In this document: in pieces, positions 22,130 to 29,718 of the stretch
Layout of the letters: every line of letters starts with the position of its first letter
Position numbering within the stretch: the first letter of the stretch is position 1
Assembly (NCBI GenBank): GCA_947307015.1
Contig: CAMZHV010000004.1
Coordinates: forward strand, 1-64,000
Source: an uncultured Prevotellaceae bacterium
GTDB lineage: Bacteria; Bacteroidota; Bacteroidia; Bacteroidales; Bacteroidaceae
Length of the DNA stretch: 64,000 bases
Direction of reading: 5' to 3'
Program-made: the position numbers and the translations under genes
The notes under the pieces: generated by a model
What the model was told of the DNA's origin: nothing
The model's input: the letters and a program-made list of their open reading frames with translations, nothing else
Database searches by the model: none

Positions 22130-23109
22130 TATTCACTCATATTCTTGATATAAGGTAACTCAGGTAAGTTGGTGATTCCATAGAAGCGCTGGGCGTTCTC
22201 GCCGAGGAAGGCTTTTTGTTCTTCTGGCGTGAGAAGGTCGCTGCGGAAGAGGAAGTCGTAGGACATACGATAGGTGATTGCGGTGATGGTGCGCGGATAG
22301 TCGCTGCCCCACATCAGTTTCTCTATGCCCACAAGGTCGGCGGCTTCACGAATGGCGCGGACGGCGGAGGGGAAGGGATAGAACTCAGGGTTGTAGAGCC
22401 ACGTGATGCCGCCGCTCTCCACCATGACGTTCTCATTGCGCGCTAAAAGAATCTGCTGTCGCCAACTCTCTTTCTCCCAAGGAGGTGTCTGCGGTTGGTC
22501 AGCCATGCCGAGGTGTCCGATAGCTATCTTCAAGTGGGGACATTCGGCGATGACCTCGCGCAACTCAGCCACTTGCTTGTCGCCGTCAGCCAGGCACATC
22601 GACACAATCATACCGCACTGTTCCATCATCTTGAACACGGGCATGAGTGTCAGCAGCGACTCTTTCATGCGATGACCAGGGAACGCAATTCCTTTCAGGC
22701 CCGCTTTGGCAACGGCCTGAGCCTCCTCGAGGTTCCAAACCATTCCCATGCAAAAGAAGCGGTCGGGGTACTGCTTCTGCACCTGTTCGAGATAGGCGTT
22801 CTGACAGCCGTCAATCACTTCCTGTACGACGACTGCGGCGCCGACTTGGGCGTAGTCCATATTGGACAGAAACACCTCCGCCGTGTTCTTGCCGTCAATC
22901 ATGAATGGCGGCAACATTTGACGTTCCTCACCAAAGAAGAGCGAGCGGCTGCCGTTCCCCTCCTTCGTGCGAATGGGCTGACCATTCACCACCGTGTCTT
23001 GGCGCAGCCAGAGGTGAGAGTGGGCATCAATAATAGACCCACCCCCGACCCCTCCCGTAAGGGAGGGGAGCTGCTGGCGCATTGTTTCTTTCTTTTCTGT
23101 TGCTTTCAT
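22129..23109 (-). CDS. Amidohydrolase-family lactonase, probable L-fuconolactonase
   Basis: Members of this amidohydrolase branch hydrolyse sugar lactones. The metal-binding start is IIDAHSHLW, and GLKGIAFPG, LKIAIGHLGM and KLMWGSDYPRT mark the barrel. Between the dehydrogenase gene and fucI, hydrolysis of L-fucono-lactone made by the dehydrogenase is the likely role. Residues 11-25 (RQQLPSLTGGVGGGS) are encoded by a type B palindromic repeat placed directly before the conserved domain. Substrate is inferred from context; the family also includes dicarboxylate hydrolases. Confidence 0.8.
   Translation of the reverse strand: MKATEKKETMRQQLPSLTGGVGGGSIIDAHSHLWLRQDTVVNGQPIRTKEGNGSRSLFFGEERQMLPPFMIDGKNTAEVFLSNMDYAQVGAAVVVQEVIDGCQNAYLEQVQKQYPDRFFCMGMVWNLEEAQAVAKAGLKGIAFPGHRMKESLLTLMPVFKMMEQCGMIVSMCLADGDKQVAELREVIAECPHLKIAIGHLGMADQPQTPPWEKESWRQQILLARNENVMVESGGITWLYNPEFYPFPSAVRAIREAADLVGIEKLMWGSDYPRTITAITYRMSYDFLFRSDLLTPEEQKAFLGENAQRFYGITNLPELPYIKNMSE
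23034..23088. repeat. GC-rich repeat, type B, inside the 5' end of the amidohydrolase gene
   Basis: AGACCCACCCCCGACCCC, then a CTCCCGTAAGGGAGGGG palindrome, then GCTGCTGGCGCATTG. It is read in frame in the product. Confidence 0.87.
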
Positions 23110-23125
23110 ATATCTCTCAGTAGCT

Positions 23126-23165
23126 AACCTCCCCTCCCTTGCGGGAGGGGTCGGGGGTGGGTCTT
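23126..23165 (-). repeat. GC-rich repeat, type B, between the dehydrogenase and amidohydrolase genes
   Basis: Reverse-complement copy with AAGACCCACCCCCGACCCC and the CTCCCGCAAGGGAGGGGA palindrome. It begins directly after the dehydrogenase stop codon. Confidence 0.85.
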
Positions 23166-24111
23166 AACTATTAGCCCACGTAACTCTCTGTTGATCACCA
23201 ATAATTTCCTGCACTTCTTTCACCAACTGCCAGTCAATAGGCTCGCTGATGTATTCGAGGTTGCGGCGTACGTTGTCGGGGTTGGCGGAAGAGAAGAGGG
23301 TGGAGGGGATACGGGGATTGCTGACGGAGAACTGCATGGCGAGTTTTTCTATCGGATAGCCTTTGGCCTTGCAGTGCTGGGCAGCCCGCTGACAGACCTC
23401 CACCAGTGGCTTCGGTGCTGGATGCCAGTCGGGTACGCCGCGTTCGGAAAGCAGACCCATCGACAGCGGCGAGGCGTTGATGAGACCTATGCCGTGGCTC
23501 TCGAAGTAGTCGAGGTTGTCGGCGAGGGCGTCGTCGCAGAGGCAATAGTGGCAAAAGTTCAGCACCGTCTCCACTGTGCCTGCGGGGCTGTGGTCGATAA
23601 CCCATCGGAGGTTGGGAATCTGTAGATCAGTGATGCCAACATGGCTGACGAGCCCTTTCTCTTTCAGCTCTATAAGGGCCGGGAGTGTCTCATCGACAAC
23701 TAACTGTAGTCCTCCGGGCAGCGAAGCCTGAAACTCTATGTCATGGACGTGGATGAGGTCGATATGTTCTACACCCAAACGATCCATACTTTCGTAGACG
23801 CTCTCCTGTGCCCGCTTGCCGCTATAGTCCCACGTGTTCACGCCGTCCTTGCCGTAGCGCCCCACCTTCGTGGAAAGAATGTAACGGTCGCGGGGAATCT
23901 GCCGCAAGGCACGTCCCAAGACACGCTCGGCGCGGTAGTGACCGTAATAAGGTGAGACATCAATGAGATTCATGCCGCCGTCAAGGGCCACGAAGACCGT
24001 TTCCACAGCCCGTCCCTCGTCGATGGTGTGGAAAACGCCGCCTAAGGATGAGGCTCCGAAACTGAGTGCCGAAACCTTTAAACCTGTTTGACCAAGAGCT
24101 CTATATTCCAT
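23164..24111 (-). CDS. Aldo/keto reductase, probable L-fucose dehydrogenase
   Basis: The 315-residue protein belongs to the aldo/keto reductase family that includes L-fucose and D-threo-aldose 1-dehydrogenases. It has MEYRALGQTGLKVSALSFGA at the N-terminus and the catalytic tetrad regions (LIDVSPYYG, STKVGRYG, LIHVHD). I chose ATG 24111: an upstream ATG at 24174 would precede the likely promoter. It is the first gene of the minus-strand fucose cluster and would oxidise L-fucose to its lactone for the next enzyme. Confidence 0.82.
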   Translation of the reverse strand: MEYRALGQTGLKVSALSFGASSLGGVFHTIDEGRAVETVFVALDGGMNLIDVSPYYGHYRAERVLGRALRQIPRDRYILSTKVGRYGKDGVNTWDYSGKRAQESVYESMDRLGVEHIDLIHVHDIEFQASLPGGLQLVVDETLPALIELKEKGLVSHVGITDLQIPNLRWVIDHSPAGTVETVLNFCHYCLCDDALADNLDYFESHGIGLINASPLSMGLLSERGVPDWHPAPKPLVEVCQRAAQHCKAKGYPIEKLAMQFSVSNPRIPSTLFSSANPDNVRRNLEYISEPIDWQLVKEVQEIIGDQQRVTWANS

Positions 24112-24142
24112 AATAAATAATAAAATTGTTATAATTTGCCGA

Positions 24143-24150
24143 CAAAGATA
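24143..24150 (-). promoter_or_regulatory. -7 box for the fucose cluster
   Basis: TATCTTTG on the minus strand matches TAnnTTTG and lies 32 nt before the chosen ATG at 24111. No good -33 TTTG stands at the right distance, so an activator may be needed. The spacer is shared with a divergent promoter at 24194. Confidence 0.55.
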
Positions 24151-24193
24151 CTGATTTTTTCGCATGACTGCCACAGAATCGGCAAAAAAATAC

Positions 24194-24201
24194 TACCTTT
24201 G
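24194..24201 (+). promoter_or_regulatory. -7 box for the Smr-domain gene
   Basis: TACCTTTG matches TAnnTTTG. Transcription would begin near 24207, which supports ATG 24225 as the start of the downstream gene. Confidence 0.6.
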
Positions 24202-24224
24202 TGCCCAAATTTAATAATTCAATT

Positions 24225-25532
24225 ATGCAAATAGGTGATAAAGTAAGATTCTTGAATGAAGTTGGAGGTGGCAGAATCACTGGTTTCCAAGGGCGGGATA
24301 TCGTGTACATCGAAGACCAGGACGGCTTTGACATCCCCATGCTTCGTTCGCAAATCGTGGTGATAGAAACCACCGCAAACAACTTTGAAGTGAAGAAACC
24401 CAAGGAGGAGCCGCAGCCACGCGTGCGCTACCTTGAAGACGGCGTTGACGACGACCCTTCGATGCGTCCGACGACCTACCAGCCGAAACCGCAGGAGCGA
24501 AGGGGCGGCGACCGCCTGAACATCTGCCTCGCCTTCGTGCCCGAAGATTCCCGCGAGCTCACCAACACACGTTTCGAAGCTTATCTCGTCAACGACTCCA
24601 ACTATTTCCTCAGCGTAGTTTTTGCCAACAACGAAGGTGCCGCGTGGCACGCCCGCTGGCAGACCACGATGGAACCCAACACGAAGTTGCTCATTGAGAC
24701 CTTCGACCGTTCGGCGCTCAACGACCTCGAACGCCTCTGTGTGCAGGCCATCGCGTGGAAGCAGGACAAACCCTATATGCTGAAGCCCGCCATCAGCGTT
24801 GAACTGCGCTTGGATCTCGTGAAGTTCTATAAGCTGCACGTGTTCCAGCCCTCGCCGTTCTTCCGTGAGCCAGCTCTCCTCTATGATATCGTTCGCGACG
24901 ACCGTCCCATCAAGCAGGTCTTCGTTGAAGCCGAAGAGGTCATGGACGCCTTACGTGGGGCAGAGGAGGCAGAGGAAGAAACCACTGCACCAGAGATTTC
25001 CGCAACCCCAGCTGCACCCGCGCCGACAGCAGCGCCCGCCAAGCCCCAGCCTGCTACCCGTGGTGAAGTACCCGGATACATTGAGCAGTTGGAATCGCTA
25101 AGGAATGTAGCTCCCGTCGTCCCACAGCGCACCCGCGAGGAAGAGCGCGAAGCCCTCAAGGCCGCCAAGCGTGCCCTCAAGGCTGAGCAGCAGGCGCTGA
25201 AAGCCAAGGAGCTGGCTATGAAAGCCGAACAGCAACGACGTGAACAGGAGATGCGCAAGGATCTCCTCGAGGTGGATCTTCACATTGATGCCTTGCTCGA
25301 CCACACCGAAGGACTCTCGCCCAATGTGCTGCTCAACACGCAGCTCACAGAGTTTCGCATCATCATGGATCGGAACATCAGGAAGAAAGGGCAACACATC
25401 ATCTTCATCCACGGCAAGGACAATGAGGTGCTCCGTGAGGCGCTGATTAAAGAACTCACCCATCGCTACCGCACCTGCACCTACGAGGTCGCACCGACGC
25501 GCAACGATGCAACGATGGTGACGATAGGCTGA
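24225..25532 (+). CDS. DUF2027 protein with C-terminal Smr domain
   Basis: The 435-residue protein starts MQIGDKVRFLNEVGGGRITG, a short beta domain typical of Bacteroidales DUF2027 proteins. An Ala/Pro-rich linker and a charged coiled-coil stretch (EEREALKAAKRALKAEQQAL) follow, then an Smr domain with EVDLHID and FIHGKDNEVLREAL. Smr domains are nuclease-like or nucleic-acid binding (MutS2, ribosome rescue). The exact role of this architecture is not known. It lies 13 nt before queA, so the two are probably cotranscribed. Confidence 0.85.
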   Translation: MQIGDKVRFLNEVGGGRITGFQGRDIVYIEDQDGFDIPMLRSQIVVIETTANNFEVKKPKEEPQPRVRYLEDGVDDDPSMRPTTYQPKPQERRGGDRLNICLAFVPEDSRELTNTRFEAYLVNDSNYFLSVVFANNEGAAWHARWQTTMEPNTKLLIETFDRSALNDLERLCVQAIAWKQDKPYMLKPAISVELRLDLVKFYKLHVFQPSPFFREPALLYDIVRDDRPIKQVFVEAEEVMDALRGAEEAEEETTAPEISATPAAPAPTAAPAKPQPATRGEVPGYIEQLESLRNVAPVVPQRTREEEREALKAAKRALKAEQQALKAKELAMKAEQQRREQEMRKDLLEVDLHIDALLDHTEGLSPNVLLNTQLTEFRIIMDRNIRKKGQHIIFIHGKDNEVLREALIKELTHRYRTCTYEVAPTRNDATMVTIG

Positions 25533-25545
25533 GCACGGTTTTTGC

Positions 25546-26841
25546 ATGAAGAATCCTAAAGACATACAGATTGCTGACTTCGTCTACGACCTTCCCGACG
25601 AGCGCATAGCCAAATACCCGTTGGCTGAACGCGACGCATCGAAGTTGCTGGTCTATGACCACGGAACCATCAGCCATCGCCAGTTCCGCGACCTGCCCGA
25701 ACTGCTGCCCGAGGGCTCGCTGATGGTGATGAACAACACGCGTGTCATTCAGGCTCGCCTGCATTTCCGCAAGGAAACAGGTGCGCTCATCGAGGTGTTC
25801 TGCCTCGAACCCGCTGAGCCTCACGACTACGTGTTGATGTTCCAGCAGACGCGCTGCTGCACATGGCACTGCCTCGTCGGTAATGCCAAGAAATGGAAGG
25901 GCGGCGCTCTGCAATGCCCGATCACCGTCGAAGGCGAGAACTTGACATTAAGCTGCGAACGTCTGGACGGCGACCTGATCCGTTTCACGTGGGAGAAAGA
26001 TGAGATCACCTGGGCACAAGTCCTTGACGCCTGTGGCGAACTGCCCATCCCTCCGTATTTGAACCGTGCCACAGAGGCCAGCGACCTCAAAACTTATCAG
26101 ACCGTTTACTCGAAAGTCAAGGGCAGCGTGGCTGCTCCGACGGCGGGCTTGCACTTCACGCCTGCCGTGCTTGAGGCCATTGACCGCCGCGGAATTGAAC
26201 GCGCTGAACTGACACTGCACGTCGGCGCTGGAACATTCAAGCCCGTCAAGAGCGAGCGCATCGAAGGCCATGAGATGCACAGCGAATGGATCTACGTGCC
26301 ACGGCGGGTCGTTGAAGCCCTCATCCGGCACGACGGCCATTGCACGGCTGTCGGCACAACCAGCGTCCGCACCTTGGAATCCTTATATTACATCGGTCTG
26401 AAAATCTTAGCCAATCCCGACATCGCCGAAGAAGACTTGAAGGTCGGACAATGGGAACCGTATGAAGGCACTCCCTCTGCCCACTCTCTATCATCAAGGG
26501 TCGCAACTCCCTCCCCAATGTTCCCCTCTCCCGCGGGAGAGGGGTTAGGGGTGAGGCCCGAGAGGCCGTGGGGAGAGTCTTCCCTCCGCGCCCTCCTTGC
26601 CTGGATGGACCGTCACCACTTGGATGCCCTGCATACCTCAACGCAGATTATCATCGTGCCCGGCTACCATTATCATGTCGTGGAGCGGATGATTACCAAT
26701 TTCCATCAGCCGCAGTCCACGCTCCTGCTCCTTGTCTCGGCCTTTGTAGGCGGCGAACGTTGGCGCGATATTTATCGCTATGCCCTCGACAACGATTTCC
26801 GTTTCCTCAGCTACGGAGACAGCTCCTTGCTCATCCCCTGA
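25546..26841 (+). CDS. queA: tRNA preQ1(34) S-adenosylmethionine ribosyltransferase-isomerase
   Basis: QueA transfers and isomerises the ribosyl group of SAM to preQ1 in tRNA during queuosine synthesis. The protein has FVYDLPDERIAKYPL, VMNNTRVIQARLHF, SVAAPTAGLHFTP, LHVGAGTFKPVKSE and GTTSVRTLES, all QueA signatures. Residues near 307-345 (including PSPAGEGLGVRPERPWGE) are absent from the family and encoded by a type A palindromic repeat (26505-26580); the native sequence resumes at ALLAWMDRHH. The insertion keeps the frame. Whether the peptide stays in the enzyme without harm is untested. Confidence 0.93.
   Translation: MKNPKDIQIADFVYDLPDERIAKYPLAERDASKLLVYDHGTISHRQFRDLPELLPEGSLMVMNNTRVIQARLHFRKETGALIEVFCLEPAEPHDYVLMFQQTRCCTWHCLVGNAKKWKGGALQCPITVEGENLTLSCERLDGDLIRFTWEKDEITWAQVLDACGELPIPPYLNRATEASDLKTYQTVYSKVKGSVAAPTAGLHFTPAVLEAIDRRGIERAELTLHVGAGTFKPVKSERIEGHEMHSEWIYVPRRVVEALIRHDGHCTAVGTTSVRTLESLYYIGLKILANPDIAEEDLKVGQWEPYEGTPSAHSLSSRVATPSPMFPSPAGEGLGVRPERPWGESSLRALLAWMDRHHLDALHTSTQIIIVPGYHYHVVERMITNFHQPQSTLLLLVSAFVGGERWRDIYRYALDNDFRFLSYGDSSLLIP
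26505..26580 (+). repeat. GC-rich palindromic repeat, type A, inside queA
   Basis: Near-identical to 22061-22129, with a CTCTCCCGCGGGAGAG palindrome and GGTTAGGGGTGAGG. It sits in the middle of the queA coding sequence and is translated. Confidence 0.9.
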
Positions 26842-26925
26842 AACACACCTAAGCAATTTGACCAAAACCCATAGGTGTGTTGGCGAAAACATATAGGTGT
26901 TTTGACTAAAACCCTTAGGCGTATT
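26842..26925. repeat. 22-bp-phased palindrome array after queA (4 units)
   Basis: The first unit is a hairpin AACACACCTA/TAGGTGTGTT (26842-26851, 26872-26881) that could act as a queA terminator. Weaker palindromic cores are centred near 26850.5, 26871.5, 26893.5 and 26915.5. The spacing is 21, 22 and 22 bp, and each unit carries a variant of AAAACCC(A/T)TAGGTGT. The design is that of the arrays at 13240 and 51089. Confidence 0.6.
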
Positions 26926-26958
26926 TTTCTACTCACCCGATAAGCACCAGCAAACACG

Positions 26959-29667
26959 ATGAAGAACTTCTGGTCACTCCTCCTTCTGATGGTCGCGCTG
27001 CCCCTGTCTGTGGCGGCCAAAGACAATACCCCTGACGTTCCGGCACGCCTGCATTGGATCGGAAGCACGCCCAAGGCGGCGCGCCCCGTCAGCTTCGGCA
27101 TCCCTTTCAGCAAGGGAGAGTTCAAGCCCTCCGATGCCTTCACTCTGACGACAGACCAAGGCTCCGTCATCCCCGCCGATTTCTGGCCTACCGCCTACTG
27201 GCCAGACGGCAGTGTCAAATGGGGTGGCTTCGCGGCCGTCATCCCCGGAGGGACAGAGACGGTAGCTTTTAAGAAAGAGAAGTCACCCGCCTCGCTTCCA
27301 GACCACCTCTGTCCCGTGGGCGAGGGGAACTTTGGGGAACTTGGGCACCTGACGATAGATGAGAATGCCGCCCAGGTGATAGTCCGTTCAGGTGATTTCG
27401 CTGTTTATGTCCCCAAGCGTGGGACGGCGATTATCGACAGTCTCGTGCTCGGCGGTACGCGCGTAGTCGGTAGCGGTCAACTCGTTTGCACTACGCAGAA
27501 CCAGCCCTATACCGAAGGGGTAGGTCATATTTCTTTCCACGACTACGTCTCGCATATCGAGAAGGTTGAGGTTGAGCGTGCAGGCGACGTTCGCGCTGTG
27601 GTGAAGATTGAGGGTAAGTATCTATATGATATGAACCAGCTTACCAATGCGCCAACGGCTGAAGGCATGCAGCAGCAGTCGGGGATAGCTTTGGAGTGGC
27701 TGCCCTTCACCGTACGTCTGTATCTCTACGCAGGCTCTGAACAGGTGCGGATGGTACACACCTTTATCTATGATGGCGACGAGCACCGCGATTTCATCCG
27801 TTCCCTCGGCGTGCGTTTTGAAGTGCCGATGCGCGAGCAGGCCTATAACCGCCACGTAGCCTTTGCCACGCAGGACGGCGGCGTGTGGGCCGAGAGTGTG
27901 CAGCCCCTCAGCGGGCGTCGCGTCTTGATGAAAGATGGGGATGTGAACTTCGAATATCGTCAGGTGGCAGGCGAGCGAATCCCCGAGCCTGAGACCTTCG
28001 ACCAAAGGGGACAAGACCTGCTGCACCACTGGGCACGCTGGAATACCTTCCGTCTCACACAGCTCTCCGACCAAGGCTATGCGATCACCAAGCGCGCCCA
28101 CGCCAACAACCAATGGATTGGCACTCATACGGGTCAGCGCGCTGCGGGTTATGTCTTTGCTGGTGATGTCAGCGGCGGTCTCGGCGTCAGCGTCAAGGAT
28201 TTCTGGGAAAGCTATCCCGCCTCGTTGCAGGTAGACAGCGCCACACACGCCACCGCTTTCCTCACCGCCTACCTCTGGAGTCCCGAAGGCGGAGCCATGG
28301 ATTTGCGCCACTACGACAACATCGCTCATGACCTCAACGCCAGCTACGAGGACGTGCAGGAAGGGATGTCGACGCCCAATGGTATTGCCCGAACTTCGGT
28401 GCTTACCCTCATCCCTGAACGTGCCTTCCCCGGCAAGGCTGCCATCGCCGCGCGTGCCCGCCAGCAGGCCGAGGACGCGCCCCTTGTCTGCACGCCCGAA
28501 TACCTCCACTCGCGCCGTGCCTTCGGAGTGTGGAGCCTGCCCGATAGCAGCAATGAGCGCCGCGCTGCCGTCGAGCGTCAGCTCAGCGACTACCTCGATT
28601 TTTATGTCAAGGCCATCGATGAGCGCCACTGGTATGGATTCTGGAACTATGGCGATGTGATGCACCAGTACGACCCTGCCCGCCACGAATGGAAGTACGA
28701 TGTCGGCGGCTTTGCCTGGGACAACACGGAGCTGGGCAGTATTTCGTGGCTGTGGTATTCGTTTCTGCGCACGGCACGTCCCGATGTGTGGCGCATGGCA
28801 GAGGCTATGACGCGCCACACGAGCGAGGTAGATGTCTACCACTCTGGCCCTTTCGCTGGCCTCGGTTCCCGTCACAACGTGAGTCATTGGGGTTGCGGTG
28901 CCAAGGAAGCCCGTATCTCGCAGGCCGCTTGGAACCGCTTCTACTATTACCTGACCACAGACGAACGCACGGGCGATCTGATGACCGCCGTCCGCGATGC
29001 CGATCAGATGCTTTACACCATTGATCCCATGCGTCTTGCTTTGCCGCGTGAGAAATACCCTTGCACTGCACCCGCTCGTCTGCGCATCGGCCCCGACTGG
29101 ATAGCCTACGCGGGCAACTGGATGACAGAATATGAACGGACGCGCGATGTGAAATACCTGAAGAAGATCCAAGCAGGCATGAAGAGCATCGCTGCCCTAC
29201 CGCAAGGGATGTTCACGGGACCAGGCGTCCTCGGCTTCGACCCTGCCACGGGCATCCTCTCTTACGAAGGCGACCGAACCGTCACGTCTACCAACCATCT
29301 GAAGCTCATCATGGGCGGCTTCGAACTGATGCACGAGCTCTTAGAGATGGCTCCCAACAAGAAGTTCGAAGCCTGCTACCTCGACCACAACGCCCGCTAC
29401 CATCAAATCACCAAGAACCGTTTCCGCATCAGCCGTCTCAAAGGTTACGCCGCAGCCAAGAACGGCGACAAGGCGCTGGCAGAAGAGACGTGGGCGGACA
29501 TGTGGAAATACAGCGACCCTGCACAGCACTACCGCTTCGATCCACATCCGCTCCTGCCTCCCGATGTGCCGCAGCCGTTGACCGAGAGTGTCGCCACAAC
29601 CACCAACGATTGTGCCCTCTGGAGTCTTGATGCAATCTATCTACAAGAAGTTATTCCGCAAGAATAG
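26959..29667 (+). CDS. Exported exo-rhamnogalacturonan lyase-like protein (PL26/YetA-like)
   Basis: The 902-residue protein has a signal peptide (MKNFWSLLLLMVALPLSVAA) and the N-terminal FGIPFSKGEFKPSDAF region of the PcRGLX/YetA-like family. A central beta-sandwich and a C-terminal alpha/alpha-toroid (WYGFWNYGDVMHQYD, GGFAWDNTELG, HNVSHWGCGAKEARIS) follow. PL26 enzymes release unsaturated disaccharides from rhamnogalacturonan ends in the periplasm. Part of the sequence near residue 120 (CPVGEGNFGEL) is a degenerate type A repeat. It stands directly before the DUF4861 gene. Activity is inferred from family resemblance only. Confidence 0.75.
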   Translation: MKNFWSLLLLMVALPLSVAAKDNTPDVPARLHWIGSTPKAARPVSFGIPFSKGEFKPSDAFTLTTDQGSVIPADFWPTAYWPDGSVKWGGFAAVIPGGTETVAFKKEKSPASLPDHLCPVGEGNFGELGHLTIDENAAQVIVRSGDFAVYVPKRGTAIIDSLVLGGTRVVGSGQLVCTTQNQPYTEGVGHISFHDYVSHIEKVEVERAGDVRAVVKIEGKYLYDMNQLTNAPTAEGMQQQSGIALEWLPFTVRLYLYAGSEQVRMVHTFIYDGDEHRDFIRSLGVRFEVPMREQAYNRHVAFATQDGGVWAESVQPLSGRRVLMKDGDVNFEYRQVAGERIPEPETFDQRGQDLLHHWARWNTFRLTQLSDQGYAITKRAHANNQWIGTHTGQRAAGYVFAGDVSGGLGVSVKDFWESYPASLQVDSATHATAFLTAYLWSPEGGAMDLRHYDNIAHDLNASYEDVQEGMSTPNGIARTSVLTLIPERAFPGKAAIAARARQQAEDAPLVCTPEYLHSRRAFGVWSLPDSSNERRAAVERQLSDYLDFYVKAIDERHWYGFWNYGDVMHQYDPARHEWKYDVGGFAWDNTELGSISWLWYSFLRTARPDVWRMAEAMTRHTSEVDVYHSGPFAGLGSRHNVSHWGCGAKEARISQAAWNRFYYYLTTDERTGDLMTAVRDADQMLYTIDPMRLALPREKYPCTAPARLRIGPDWIAYAGNWMTEYERTRDVKYLKKIQAGMKSIAALPQGMFTGPGVLGFDPATGILSYEGDRTVTSTNHLKLIMGGFELMHELLEMAPNKKFEACYLDHNARYHQITKNRFRISRLKGYAAAKNGDKALAEETWADMWKYSDPAQHYRFDPHPLLPPDVPQPLTESVATTTNDCALWSLDAIYLQEVIPQE
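27304..27346 (+). repeat. Degenerate type A repeat inside the lyase gene
   Basis: CTGTCCCGTGGGCGAGGGGA followed by ACTTTGGGGAACTT matches the type A core with a few changes. The palindrome is decayed, which suggests an older insertion. Confidence 0.6.
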
Positions 29668-29668
29668 A

Positions 29669-29706
29669 GGACCCACCCCCCGCCCTCCCTTTAGGGAGGG
29701 AGCAGT
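29669..29706 (+). repeat. GC-rich repeat, type B, between the lyase and DUF4861 genes
   Basis: GGACCCACCCCCCGCCC followed by a CCCTCCCTTTAGGGAGGG palindrome, directly after the lyase stop codon. Confidence 0.8.
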
Positions 29707-29718
29707 TACAATTTAGAA

